Source: Candidatus Cloacimonadota bacterium
GTDB taxonomy: Bacteria > Cloacimonadota > Cloacimonadia > Cloacimonadales > Cloacimonadaceae
Reading direction: 5' to 3'
DNA length: 49,193 nt
NCBI GenBank assembly: GCA_023228125.1
Contig: JALOBT010000019.1
Location: 1-49,193 of the forward strand
Position 1 is the first letter of the stretch. Each line of letters opens with the position of its first letter. This document shows, piece by piece, positions 25,028-33,521 of the stretch. The notes beneath the pieces were generated by a model. That model was not told the origin of the DNA, searched no databases, and was given only the letters and a program-made list of their open reading frames with translations. Both the position numbers and the translations under genes were made by a program.

Positions 25028-25114
25028 AAAGAGTCCTGTAGGGACGCTATTTCAGATAGCAAAGATCAACCAAATATTCATACAAGTGCTGTAGGCACGG
25101 TATTTTAGATAGCC
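25028..25114 (+). repeat. hairpin repeat of the TTCAGATAG family, two units
   Basis: Units at 25028-25060 and 25083-25114 read GTCC-TGTAG-GGAC and GTGC-TGTAG-GCAC followed by TATTTCAGATAGC or TATTTTAGATAGC. The same pattern makes the 55-nt tandem units at 28672-28880. The stem bases change in pairs. The 24669-25707 gap around this has no gene. Confidence 0.75.
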
Positions 25115-25249
25115 TGAAGTGACTATATTTCAGATCAAAACCAAGGACCAGAGCTTAATCAGGCTTTCATGAAAAATGGGGGAATGTAATCAATATATCT
25201 CTTACCAAAGCCAGCAGACACTTGAGCCTTCAATATGCTTTTAACATGT

Positions 25250-25295
25250 CTTCGACTCGAGATGACTTGAGGTTTTGAGTCATCTCGAGTCGAAG
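25250..25295. repeat. perfect 18-bp inverted repeat (hairpin)
   Basis: CTTCGACTCGAGATGACT at 25250-25267 is followed after 10 nt by its exact reverse complement at 25278-25295. There is no T-tract and no adjacent gene end within 500 nt, so it is not a simple terminator. Confidence 0.85.
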
Positions 25296-25418
25296 GCCCG
25301 TTAGAAGCAAGTCCGGTGAATAAGGAAGGCTATGGCTATGAGAATGCGGAGTGCAGAAGGCATTGAATTCAAAGCCCGACAGGCATTTAGTGCGGAGCAC
25401 GACAGCGGTTTATCGCCT

Positions 25419-25534
25419 TAGCCCAGCAGGTGACTGCTGGGAACCGGTGGAATACCACATTGAGTCCGGAGCGTAGCGAAGGACGACACCTGATAGGTCA
25501 GATAAAGCCCACCCAGCAGTCACCTGCTGGGCTA
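25419..25534. repeat. 23-nt perfect inverted repeat, each arm also self-complementary
   Basis: Arms at 25419-25441 and 25512-25534 are exact reverse complements, 70 nt apart. Each contains CCCAGCAG-GTGA-CTGCTGGG or its complement, so each arm can also fold alone. The region lies upstream of kbl and has no ORF of interest. Confidence 0.85.
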
Positions 25535-25707
25535 TTGGCATACGCCTTCCGTCCTGCCGGACTAACAAGTACATCCGTCTAAACTCTATCTGATTTGAGC
25601 AGTCTCTGAGCTTTGCTGTCCATACCAGCCTACATTTCTATTGACTAATTTGCCCTCTTATATAAAATGCCTTGCAAACTAATAATAAACAAAACAAGGG
25701 AGAACCA

Positions 25708-26901
25708 ATGGCTTACAACAAGATGAAAACTGATCTGCAAGAGCTCTTTGCAGAGCTCAAGGAACAAGGGCTTTATAAGAACGAACGCATTCTCACCACT
25801 CCTCAGGGTGCTGAGATTGGGGTGAGCGGTGGCGTGAAAGCACTCAACTTTTGTGCCAACAACTATTTGGGCCTGAGCAACCATCCTGAGGTGATCAAGG
25901 CTTCTCAAAAGATCATGGACGATTGGGGCTATGGCCTGTCCTCAGTACGCTTTATCTGCGGTACTCAGCAGATTCACAAAGATCTGGAAAATGCTGTATC
26001 AAAATTTCTGGGCACCGAAGATACCATCCTCTATGCCGCTTGCTTTGACGCCAATGCCGGAGTATTTGAGCCGCTTTTGGGCGAAGACAGCGCCCTGATC
26101 TCAGACGAACTCAACCACGCTTCCATCATCGATGGCGTAAGACTCTGCAAAGCCAAACGCTATCGCTACAAGCACTCCAACATGGAAGAGCTGGAAACTG
26201 CTCTGAAAGATTCCAAAGATATGAAATATCGCCTCATCGTTACAGATGGCGTATTCTCTATGGATGGCGACATTGCCAAGCTGGACAAAATCTGCGATCT
26301 GGCTGACAAATATGACGCTCTGGTAATGGTGGACGATAGCCATGCCACAGGTTACATCGGCAAAACCGGACGCGGCACCCCTGAATATTACGGTGTGACA
26401 GACAGAGTGGATATCATTACCACCACCTTTGGTAAAGCCATGGGTGGCGGAAATGGTGGATGCACCAGCGGCCGTAAGGAAATCATTGAAATCCTGCGTC
26501 AGCGCAGCCGTCCCTACCTCTTTTCAAACACCCTGGCCCCTGCCATCGTGGGTGCTTCCCTGAAAGTGATCGAAATGCTTAGCAAATCCACCGAGCTTCA
26601 CGACAAGGTTTGGGACAATTCCAAATACTTCCGCAGCAAGATGGAAGAAGCCGGTTTTGACATAGTCCCCGGTAATACAGCGATCGTGCCCGTGATGCTT
26701 TATGACGCACCTCTGGCCATCAAGATGGCGGATTTGCTGCTCAAAGAAGGCGTTTACGTGATCGGATTCGTCTTCCCAGTAGTGCCTAAAGGCAAAGCCA
26801 GAATCAGAGTGCAACTCTCTGCCGCACACTCACGTGCAGACCTTGATAAGACTATCGCAGCCTTCATCAAGATCGGCAAACAGCTCGAGTTAATTAAATA
26901 A
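25708..26901 (+). CDS. kbl: glycine C-acetyltransferase (2-amino-3-ketobutyrate CoA ligase)
   Basis: 397 residues from the ATG at 25708, chosen because AGGGAG lies 5 nt upstream; an earlier in-frame start at 25672 lacks this. Typical alpha-oxoamine synthase: FCANNYLGLSNHP, SSVRFICGTQQIHKDLE, VMVDDSHATGYIGKTGRG (PLP-binding Asp/His), and TTTFGKAMGGGNGG, where the Lys forms the PLP Schiff base. It converts 2-amino-3-ketobutyrate and CoA to glycine and acetyl-CoA in threonine breakdown. Its usual partner tdh is not adjacent. AT-rich sequence upstream (TTGACT, TATAAA near 25641-25666) may hold a promoter but with short spacing. Confidence 0.92.
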   Translation: MAYNKMKTDLQELFAELKEQGLYKNERILTTPQGAEIGVSGGVKALNFCANNYLGLSNHPEVIKASQKIMDDWGYGLSSVRFICGTQQIHKDLENAVSKFLGTEDTILYAACFDANAGVFEPLLGEDSALISDELNHASIIDGVRLCKAKRYRYKHSNMEELETALKDSKDMKYRLIVTDGVFSMDGDIAKLDKICDLADKYDALVMVDDSHATGYIGKTGRGTPEYYGVTDRVDIITTTFGKAMGGGNGGCTSGRKEIIEILRQRSRPYLFSNTLAPAIVGASLKVIEMLSKSTELHDKVWDNSKYFRSKMEEAGFDIVPGNTAIVPVMLYDAPLAIKMADLLLKEGVYVIGFVFPVVPKGKARIRVQLSAAHSRADLDKTIAAFIKIGKQLELIK

Positions 26902-26910
26902 ATTAATAAA

Positions 26911-27738
26911 ATGCGTAAAGGGGTGATATTCTTGGTTCCGGTTCCGATCGGAAATCTGGGGGATATCACCCTGCGCGCAATCGACACCCTGAAATCCGTG
27001 AGCCTGATCGCCTGTGAGGATACCCGCAAAACCTCCTTCCTGCTGGGGCAATACGAGATTACTGCGCCCAAGCTAATCAGCTTTCATAAGTTCAACGAAC
27101 GCAGCCGTGAAGAGCAACTCTTTGCCCATCTGGAGACGGGGGAAGACCTGGCGGTGGTATCCGACGCGGGCTCTCCGGCGATTTCGGATCCAGCCCAGAT
27201 CCTGGTAAGCGAGGCCATCAAAAGAGGGATTGAGGTGCAGGCTCTGCCCGGTGCTACAGCTCTGATTCCCGCGCTTTCGGTATCGGGATTTCCCAGTTCT
27301 GCCTTTCAATTTGTGGGCTTTCTACCCGCCAAAGCAAAAGATCGTGTAGCGGCATTAAAGCAAATCAAAGAATACAGCTATCCCACTGTGATGTATGAAA
27401 GTGTGCATCATCTCAAAGCCACGCTCTCAGAGCTAAACGAGATGCTTTCACCCCGGAAAATCGCCATTGTGCGCGAGATCTCAAAGCTATATGAAGAGTG
27501 CATCCGCGGCACAATCTCCGAGATCCTTGAGGATTATGAGATCACTGAAAAAGGTGAATTTGTGATCGTGATCGAGGGAGCCCCGGAAATCCAAAGCAGC
27601 TTTCCGGACGAGGCTGCTTTCCAGCTTTTGGAAACACATAGCCATCTGAAAAGTAAAGAACTTGCCGCCATCATCAGCGAAAATAGCAAGATCGGGAAAA
27701 ACGAGGCTTATGCCTTCGTGCTGGAGTACAGAAAGTGA
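26911..27738 (+). CDS. rsmI: 16S rRNA (cytidine(1402)-2'-O)-methyltransferase
   Basis: 275 residues. RsmI signatures: VPVPIGNLGDITLRAIDTLK, ACEDTRKTSFLL, ISFHKFNERSREE, VSDAGSPAISDPAQ and LPGATALIPALSVSGFP. It methylates the ribose of C1402 in 16S rRNA using S-adenosylmethionine. It is near the usual length of ~280. It starts 9 nt after kbl and overlaps the HAD gene by 4 nt. Confidence 0.92.
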   Translation: MRKGVIFLVPVPIGNLGDITLRAIDTLKSVSLIACEDTRKTSFLLGQYEITAPKLISFHKFNERSREEQLFAHLETGEDLAVVSDAGSPAISDPAQILVSEAIKRGIEVQALPGATALIPALSVSGFPSSAFQFVGFLPAKAKDRVAALKQIKEYSYPTVMYESVHHLKATLSELNEMLSPRKIAIVREISKLYEECIRGTISEILEDYEITEKGEFVIVIEGAPEIQSSFPDEAAFQLLETHSHLKSKELAAIISENSKIGKNEAYAFVLEYRK

Positions 27739-28400
27739 GCTGCCCCTTTTTACTCTTCGATTTCGACGGAACTCTGGCGGATTCCATCAATATGGGTTTG
27801 AGAATTGCCAACAATCTGGCTCCCGAATTTGGCATCGAGCCTCTCAGCGAAGAGCAATTTGCCCAAGCGCGTACAATGAGCATTCCCAAGGCTTTGAAGA
27901 TGTTCAAAATCCCCCTATACAAAGTACCCAAAGCTATCACCATGGCTTTGGCGGAATATCACCACGTTATTCATGAACTGGAGCCCTTTGCCGGAGTGCC
28001 CAAAATGCTGAAAGAGCTGAAAGAACTGGGCTGCCCAATGGCCCTGCTGTCTTCCAATACCGGCGAAAACGTCAATCACTTTTTGGATAACCATGAGCTG
28101 CATTATTTTGATTGGATCGAAGGTACCTCCGGTATCCTGAAAAAGCACGGCAGCATCCGTAAACAGATCAAGAAGCACAAATTGGACAAAAGAAATGTGA
28201 TCTATGTGGGCGATGAAATCAGAGATATTGCAGCGGCAAAAAAGAGCGGTATTCGCATGATCTCAGTAAGTTGGGGCTTTCATGCTACCGAACTGCTCAG
28301 CAGCCATGATCCTGATTATTTGGTGGAAAAACCGCAGGAGATCGTGGAGCTGATCAAGGCTCTGGCGATAGCTGGGAAAGGTAAATCCAGGAAAAGGTAG
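27735..28400 (+). CDS. HAD-family phosphatase (phosphoglycolate phosphatase-like)
   Basis: 221 residues starting with GTG at 27735 that overlaps the rsmI stop (GTGA). HAD motif I FDFDGTLADS is at residues 8-17, motif II LLSSNTG near 103, a motif III lysine near 150, and motif IV YVGDEIRDIAAAKKSG near 157. The helical cap after motif I matches the Gph group. The substrate cannot be assigned. It is the last gene before a repeat-filled gap. Confidence 0.8.
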   Translation: MSCPFLLFDFDGTLADSINMGLRIANNLAPEFGIEPLSEEQFAQARTMSIPKALKMFKIPLYKVPKAITMALAEYHHVIHELEPFAGVPKMLKELKELGCPMALLSSNTGENVNHFLDNHELHYFDWIEGTSGILKKHGSIRKQIKKHKLDKRNVIYVGDEIRDIAAAKKSGIRMISVSWGFHATELLSSHDPDYLVEKPQEIVELIKALAIAGKGKSRKR

Positions 28401-28443
28401 GGCTGGGGGAGTTAGGAGGTAGGAGTTACGAGTTACCAGTTAG

Positions 28444-28525
28444 GAGTTACGAGTTACGAGTTACGAGTTACGAGTTACGAGTTACGAGTTACGAGTTACG
28501 AGTTACGAGTTACGAGTTACGAGTT
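28444..28525 (+). repeat. heptanucleotide tandem repeat (GAGTTAC)n
   Basis: Eleven perfect GAGTTAC units at 28444-28520 plus a partial unit to 28525. Degenerate copies precede it from about 28408. It lies 40 nt after the HAD gene. Length variation by slippage would be expected between strains. No function is implied by sequence alone. Confidence 0.95.
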
Positions 28526-28671
28526 TTCAGGTTTTCAGCTTAGGGCAAATTCGTGGCTCTTTCAATAGAACGAGGATCGGGCGGATTGATTGGATAGATT
28601 GGATTTTTGGGGGGAGGGGAGTTTTGGATTGTTGTTGTTAGTTTATTTCAGATAGAATCTCAGCAACAACG

Positions 28672-28880
28672 TACCCTAGAGAATGCCGTAGGCATGGCAG
28701 TTCAGATAGCACACCTGATAACAGCATACCCTAAAAAATGCCGTAGGCATGGCAGTTCAGATAGCACACCTGATAACAACATACCCTAAAAAATGCCGTA
28801 GGCATGGCAGTTCAGATAGCACACCCAAGAAATGAATACCCTAAAGAGTCCCAGAGGGACGGTATTTCAGATACAATCCC
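28672..28880 (+). repeat. tandem array, four 55-nt hairpin units (TTCAGATAG family)
   Basis: Units start at 28672, 28727, 28782 and 28837, exactly 55 nt apart, each beginning TACCCTA. The first three carry ATGCC-GTA-GGCAT and the last carries GTCCC-AGA-GGGAC: the loop position is kept and the stem has changed on both sides. Each is followed by GGCAGTTCAGATAG or GGTATTTCAGATA. Relatives lie at 25028-25114. The 28401-28928 gap holds this array and the heptamer array but no gene. Confidence 0.95.
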
Positions 28881-28928
28881 GTTACCACATACCCCCAAAA
28901 GAAAGGCATCACATTTCAGACAGAAGCT

Positions 28929-29693
28929 TCAACTATAATGCATATATTGCGTATATTCATGCAACTTTTGGGGCAGAATCATGCTGGGCAGGCCAGTGAG
29001 TTCAAGGTTCTCTTGCAGCCTCCCCAAAGCAGGATATTCGGTGTAGAAATGTCCGGCATCCAGAGTGGGAATCTTGCTATCCAAAAAGCTGTGATAGGAT
29101 AGCTCTCCGGTAATCAGCAGATCGGCATATTTCTCCGCCAGAGGCAGTGCGCTCCCACCTGCTCCACCGCAGATAGCGATGCGCTTGATTTCTGCGTTCA
29201 GCTTTTGGCCGGCGGTCCACAGCTTCACGGCTGGGGCAGACAGCCTGGTTTTCACCTCGCTTGCTATCTCTTGCAGGGTTTTAGCTGCTTTGTAAGCGCA
29301 GATCAGACCGATATCTTTGGCTTCGAGATCTCCCAAAGTTTCCAGGACCTCCAGACCCAATTGTTCTGCCAGAGCGTGATTGACCCCACCCAGGGCAGCA
29401 TCAAAATTCGTGTGCAGGCTGATGAGGGCAAGGCGAGATTCTATCATCCGCAGGATCAGTGGGTTGGTAATAGCTTTCAGAGAGTGAAAGATCAAAGGAT
29501 GGTGCGTGAGAATGAGATCATAGCCTTCCCGGATGGCAAATTCCACGGCATTGGCGGTGGCATCCAGGCTGATCAGCACCTTGTTTAATGTGCGTTGGGG
29601 CTCTCCGATCAGAAGGCCTACATTGTCCCAGGACTGAGCTAATTCAGCCGGAGCGTAGTGTTCCAGGTGTGCTAATAAATCGATGATTTTCAT
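28929..29693 (-). CDS. Nif3-like dinuclear metal centre protein
   Basis: 254 residues; GGAG 8 nt before the ATG. Nif3/YbgI family signatures are present: LILTHHPLIFHSL (metal-binding histidines near 66), ISLHTNFDAALGGVNHALA near 93, and the late DAGHFYTEYPALGRLQENLE. The family forms toroidal hexamers with two metal ions per subunit. It is often labelled GTP cyclohydrolase I type 2, but the cellular role is unsettled. Its ribosome binding site is immediately next to the 116-nt repeat array. Confidence 0.85.
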   Translation of the reverse strand: MKIIDLLAHLEHYAPAELAQSWDNVGLLIGEPQRTLNKVLISLDATANAVEFAIREGYDLILTHHPLIFHSLKAITNPLILRMIESRLALISLHTNFDAALGGVNHALAEQLGLEVLETLGDLEAKDIGLICAYKAAKTLQEIASEVKTRLSAPAVKLWTAGQKLNAEIKRIAICGGAGGSALPLAEKYADLLITGELSYHSFLDSKIPTLDAGHFYTEYPALGRLQENLELTGLPSMILPQKLHEYTQYMHYS

Positions 29694-29734
29694 TGCTTAG
29701 GCTCCTAAAAGATTATTTAAAACAAGGCCGTCTG

Positions 29735-30252
29735 CTGGATTCGACACGTCTCGTGTCGAGCAAGACCAAAGGTCTTGAGAAAGGGGGCCAGTGCCCGCGA
29801 AAGTGCAGGCGAGACGGCTGCAATCCTCTTGTGAAAAGTGCAGGCGAGACGACTGCAATCCTGTGACGGAGGTGCAGACGGGCTGCTGGATTGGATACGT
29901 CTCGTGTCCAGTAAGGCAAAAGGTCTTGAGAAAGGGGGCCAGTGCCCAGGAAAGTGCAGGCGAGACGACTGCAATCCTGTGACTGAGGTGCAGACGGGCT
30001 GCTGGATTGGATACGTCTCGTGTCCAGTAAGGCAAAAGGTCTTGAGAAAGGGGGCCAGTGCCCGCGAAAGTGCAGGCGAGACGGCTGCAATCCTGTGACT
30101 GAGGTGCAGACGGGCTGCTGGATTGGATACGTCTCGTGTCCAGTAAGGCAAAAGGTCTTGAGAAAAGGGGGTAAGTGCCCACGAAAGTGCAGGCGAGACG
30201 GCTGCAATCCTCTTGTGAAAAGTGCAGGCGAGACGGCTGCAATCCTGTGGCG
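29735..30252 (+). repeat. tandem array of 116-nt composite hairpin units
   Basis: Units start at 29735, 29886, 30002 and 30118. The true period is 116 nt; the first and last units carry an extra 35-nt duplication of the core TGCAGGCGAG...CTGCAATCC. Each unit has a hairpin TGGATACG-TCT-CGTGTCCA (TCGACACG-TCT-CGTGTCGA in unit 1), a second hairpin before GGTCTTG, and the core stem TGCAG / CTGCA. 116 is not a multiple of three, so the long open frames here shift from unit to unit and are not proteins. It fills the gap between the acyl-CoA synthetase stop (30253) and the Nif3-like gene. Confidence 0.95.
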
Positions 30253-31944
30253 TTACTGATAGAGGAAGCGTTTAATCTTTTGAGTGGGCGTCTTTTCAAA
30301 GGGCTCCTTTTGTTCGAGGATCTTGTGCACCTTGGAAAATGATGCTACATTGGCGTTGAGGTGAGTGCGGAGTTCCAGCAGATGCTTTTCGATAAACTTC
30401 TCGCTCTGGGTCTTGCCCATTTTGTTGATATTGTGCAAGTCATCTAACATCTCATAGTTTAAGAAGACCCGCGCCACGATGTGTCCTCCACTTTCATAGA
30501 CCATGGATTCCAGCACTGTTTCGGATTCATTGAGTTTGGCTTCCACCTCTTCGGCGTAGATATTGTCGCCATTGGGGCCGATGATCACGTTTTTGATCCT
30601 GCCTTTGATATACAGGTAGTTCTTTTTGGTGAGCACGCCCAGATCTCCGGTCTTGAAGAAACCGTCTTTGGTAAAGGCCTGATCGGTGCGCTCTTTATCC
30701 TTGTAATAGCCCGTCATCACAGTGGGGCCTTTCACCTGAATCTCGCCGACGCCGGTTTTGGGATCAGGATTTGCGATGCGAACATCCAGTTCTGGCAAGA
30801 CCACGCCGGTGGAGCGGAATTTTACCGCCGCAGGGCCGCTGCCAGCGATCAGAGGTGAGGTTTCGGTGAGTCCATAGCCGATCGCATAAGGGAAGCCGGC
30901 TTCAAAAAGAAAACGCTCTACATCGTGGGAAAGCAGGGCGCCGCCAATGCCAAAGAAGTGGATGCAGCCGCCAAATGTCTTCATCAGTTTCTTGCCCGCC
31001 ACCTTGTGCAAGGCATTGTGTATAAAGGGAAGCTTGTACATTTCGCGCATCAGCAGATTCTTGGTGAGCTGGGGGTAGATCTGCAATTTGAAGATCTTCT
31101 CGATGATCAGAGGCACGGTGAGGATCATGGTGGGCTTGATCTTCTGCATGGCAGGCACCAGGATCCTGGCTGTGGGAGGTTTATCCAGATAATACACACA
31201 GGCTCCGGTCATCATGGGAATCAGAAAGCCCAAAGTGAACTCATAGGTATGGGAAAGTGGTAATATCGAAATCAAACGGTCATTTTCATCCACAGGTTGG
31301 ATATGCAAGGTGAGCCAGGCATCTTTGATCAGATTCTTGTGGGTGAGCATCACGCCTTTGGAGCTGCCGGTGGTTCCCGAAGTATAGATGATGGCAGCCA
31401 GATCATTTTCCTCTGGTGCATTATAGCTAATTCCCATGGCGCCCATAGCTTTGGCCCGCATCCGCTTGAAGGCAACCTTACCATCACGGATAAAATCTGC
31501 CAGATTATCTTTGGGAAGATTGGCCTCTATTTCACGTAGGGTATCCAGATTGAACATCAGCGGGAAAGGATCGAGATCGCTATAGCCTATCTTATCATAA
31601 TGCGCTTCGGAGACGAAGACAGCTTTGGCGGCACTGTGCCGGATGATCTGCAGAATCTCATTTACATGAAAATCCACCAAAATCGGCACTCCAACTGCTC
31701 CCATGGTAGTGATCGCCAGGTAAGCTACTCCCCAATTTGGCATATTCTGAGATAGAATCGCCACTTTATCACCTTTTTGGATACCGTGTTCTTGCAGCAT
31801 CGCTTGCACTTCTTTGATCTGTTCATCCAATTCTGCGTAAGTCATGGGACTTTCATCCACCATTGATAGCGCAGGATGGTTCGGGAACTTGGCAATAGTG
31901 TTGTCCAGCATTGCCTTTAGGTTATAGGCTTTAATTTCAATCAT
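30253..31944 (-). CDS. long-chain acyl-CoA synthetase / AMP-dependent ligase
   Basis: 563 residues; AGGAG 6 nt upstream. ANL-superfamily motifs are seen: the P-loop IIYTSGTTGSSKGVMLTHKN near 190, GYGLTETSPL near 345, FKTGDLGVLTKKNYLYIKGR near 430 and the C-terminal lysine region (PTQKIKRF) that completes adenylation. It activates a fatty acid to acyl-AMP and then acyl-CoA. Substrate length cannot be read from sequence. The stop codon abuts the 116-nt repeat array. The gene may be monocistronic or share transcript with the flavoprotein gene 55 nt upstream. Confidence 0.9.
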   Translation of the reverse strand: MIEIKAYNLKAMLDNTIAKFPNHPALSMVDESPMTYAELDEQIKEVQAMLQEHGIQKGDKVAILSQNMPNWGVAYLAITTMGAVGVPILVDFHVNEILQIIRHSAAKAVFVSEAHYDKIGYSDLDPFPLMFNLDTLREIEANLPKDNLADFIRDGKVAFKRMRAKAMGAMGISYNAPEENDLAAIIYTSGTTGSSKGVMLTHKNLIKDAWLTLHIQPVDENDRLISILPLSHTYEFTLGFLIPMMTGACVYYLDKPPTARILVPAMQKIKPTMILTVPLIIEKIFKLQIYPQLTKNLLMREMYKLPFIHNALHKVAGKKLMKTFGGCIHFFGIGGALLSHDVERFLFEAGFPYAIGYGLTETSPLIAGSGPAAVKFRSTGVVLPELDVRIANPDPKTGVGEIQVKGPTVMTGYYKDKERTDQAFTKDGFFKTGDLGVLTKKNYLYIKGRIKNVIIGPNGDNIYAEEVEAKLNESETVLESMVYESGGHIVARVFLNYEMLDDLHNINKMGKTQSEKFIEKHLLELRTHLNANVASFSKVHKILEQKEPFEKTPTQKIKRFLYQ

Positions 31945-31999
31945 AATCTCTCCTCAAGATAGCTTATGTGTTTACAGGATAATCAATATCATTAATAAA

Positions 32000-33172
32000 T
32001 CAAATACTATTCAGTGCAGAAAGAGCGGCCAGATAGCCGGTGCTTACTGCCATTTGAATGCTAAATCCGCCAGTGGGAAGAGAATAGGCCAGACTTTCGC
32101 CGGCAAAATACAGGCCGGGCGTAAATCTTGACTGCATACTCCTGGCGGTCACTTCATTGAGCTGAATCCCGCCAAAATCAGACATGGCGGTAGCAAGGCT
32201 TTCTAAATCACGGATTACAAATTCTGCGCCGGTGAGATATGCCCTCAGGTGCTTGCGATGGCTTGCGCTAAAGTGCGCTGCCGGGGCATCTTGGGGAATC
32301 TGGAGTTTCAGCAGGATCGCTGCACAAAGGGCCTTGGGCAAAGCCAGCATTTGCAGGATGCTGAGGATCTGCTTTTTGGGATAACTCTGCAAGAGGCCGA
32401 ATAGCCTGTCCTGAGCATCGAAGACCAGGCGGATAGTTTGGCCGGACTGCATTCTGCGGGCATTGTCCAGGATCAGAGGGCCACTGAAACCATGATGGGT
32501 AAAAAGCAGGTCTCCGCGAAAGCGGTCTTTGCCGATGATAAGCTGGCTCTGGGACATAGATATTCCAGCGCAGGTGTCAAAAGGCGGATAATCCTGAATG
32601 CGCACTGAGGCCAAAGCAGGAACCGCTGCTAAGACCTTGTGCCCCAGCTTTTGGGCAATTCGGTATGAAAAGCCGTCACTACCTGTATCCGGCCAGGCCG
32701 CACCGCCTGAAGCCAGGATCACCTTGTCTGCTTTTATGGATGCACCACCCACCTGCAGCAAGAAGCCAGGGGCTTGGGGAATAATGTCTTGCACCTTGGA
32801 GATGTAGTTTATCTTTACTCCTTTCTTGAGAGCCAGGCTCACCAGGGTATCTCGCACATCGGCAGATTTCAGGCTGCGGGGGAAGGCTTTGCCATCTTCG
32901 CGAACCAAGACCGGACAGGAATTGTCCTCTAAAAGCTGCATAAAAGCTACATTGTCAAAGGCATAAAAAGCGGGTTTGAGCCAAGTGCGAAATTCTCCCA
33001 GAGCCTGCAAGAACTTATCTTTGGGCAGAGAGTTTGTGAAATTACACTGCCCGCTGCCTGAAAGCAGCAGTTTCTTGCCACAAAAGGCATTGCGCTCGAA
33101 GATCTGCGCAGCTTTCCCGCAGGCGAGAGCAGCTCCCAAAGCGGCGGGGCCGCCTCCCACGATCGCGATCAT
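32000..33172 (-). CDS. HI0933/YhiN-family NAD(P)/FAD-dependent oxidoreductase
   Basis: 390 residues. The N-terminus is a dinucleotide-binding fold with GGGPAALGAALACGKAA at ~5-21, followed by the family signature CGKKLLLSGSGQCNFTNS. A late GLYFAGESLAYSLPTGGFSIQMA near 365 contacts FAD. This group of flavoproteins includes BaiN; physiological substrates are mostly unknown. It ends 55 nt before the acyl-CoA synthetase start. There is no strong Shine-Dalgarno before the ATG. Confidence 0.85.
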   Translation of the reverse strand: MIAIVGGGPAALGAALACGKAAQIFERNAFCGKKLLLSGSGQCNFTNSLPKDKFLQALGEFRTWLKPAFYAFDNVAFMQLLEDNSCPVLVREDGKAFPRSLKSADVRDTLVSLALKKGVKINYISKVQDIIPQAPGFLLQVGGASIKADKVILASGGAAWPDTGSDGFSYRIAQKLGHKVLAAVPALASVRIQDYPPFDTCAGISMSQSQLIIGKDRFRGDLLFTHHGFSGPLILDNARRMQSGQTIRLVFDAQDRLFGLLQSYPKKQILSILQMLALPKALCAAILLKLQIPQDAPAAHFSASHRKHLRAYLTGAEFVIRDLESLATAMSDFGGIQLNEVTARSMQSRFTPGLYFAGESLAYSLPTGGFSIQMAVSTGYLAALSALNSI

Positions 33173-33521
33173 TGATCCAGATCAAGCTTTAAAAATAGCA
33201 TATTGATTGGGGCCTATAGGCTGGCAGGCCAGTGCTTGTCTTTGCTAATAGCTTTTTCATATTTCCCGTCTCCTAAATATCCATAGGGTCTTTCTTGTGA
33301 ACATCATCTATAGCCCAAGCAACATCCCCCCAAAAGGGTATTTGCAGGGACTAAACCTTACGATTATAGCATAGCAATTCAACTTAGTTCAGTGCTGGAT
33401 TCTTGTCAAGATAGATTCGCAATTCAGTGATCTTAATAAAATGTCGCCTGGATTTTCGGTAAAAATAGCCAAGCGCAAGATTCCGGTTAAACTATAGATA
33501 AAAAGCAGGAATGAGGAACAC
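33173..33521. other. divergent intergenic region, no gene seen
   Basis: 349 nt between the divergent flavoprotein and exonuclease III genes. It must contain both promoters. No clear -35/-10 pair, tandem repeat or strong hairpin stands out, apart from GAGG 5 nt before the exonuclease start. Confidence 0.6.

Noticed and set aside
29697..30299. Repetitive 144-200 residue proteins over the 116-nt array
   Set aside because: Period 116 shifts the frame in each unit, three frames are open at once, and none has a ribosome site or known fold.
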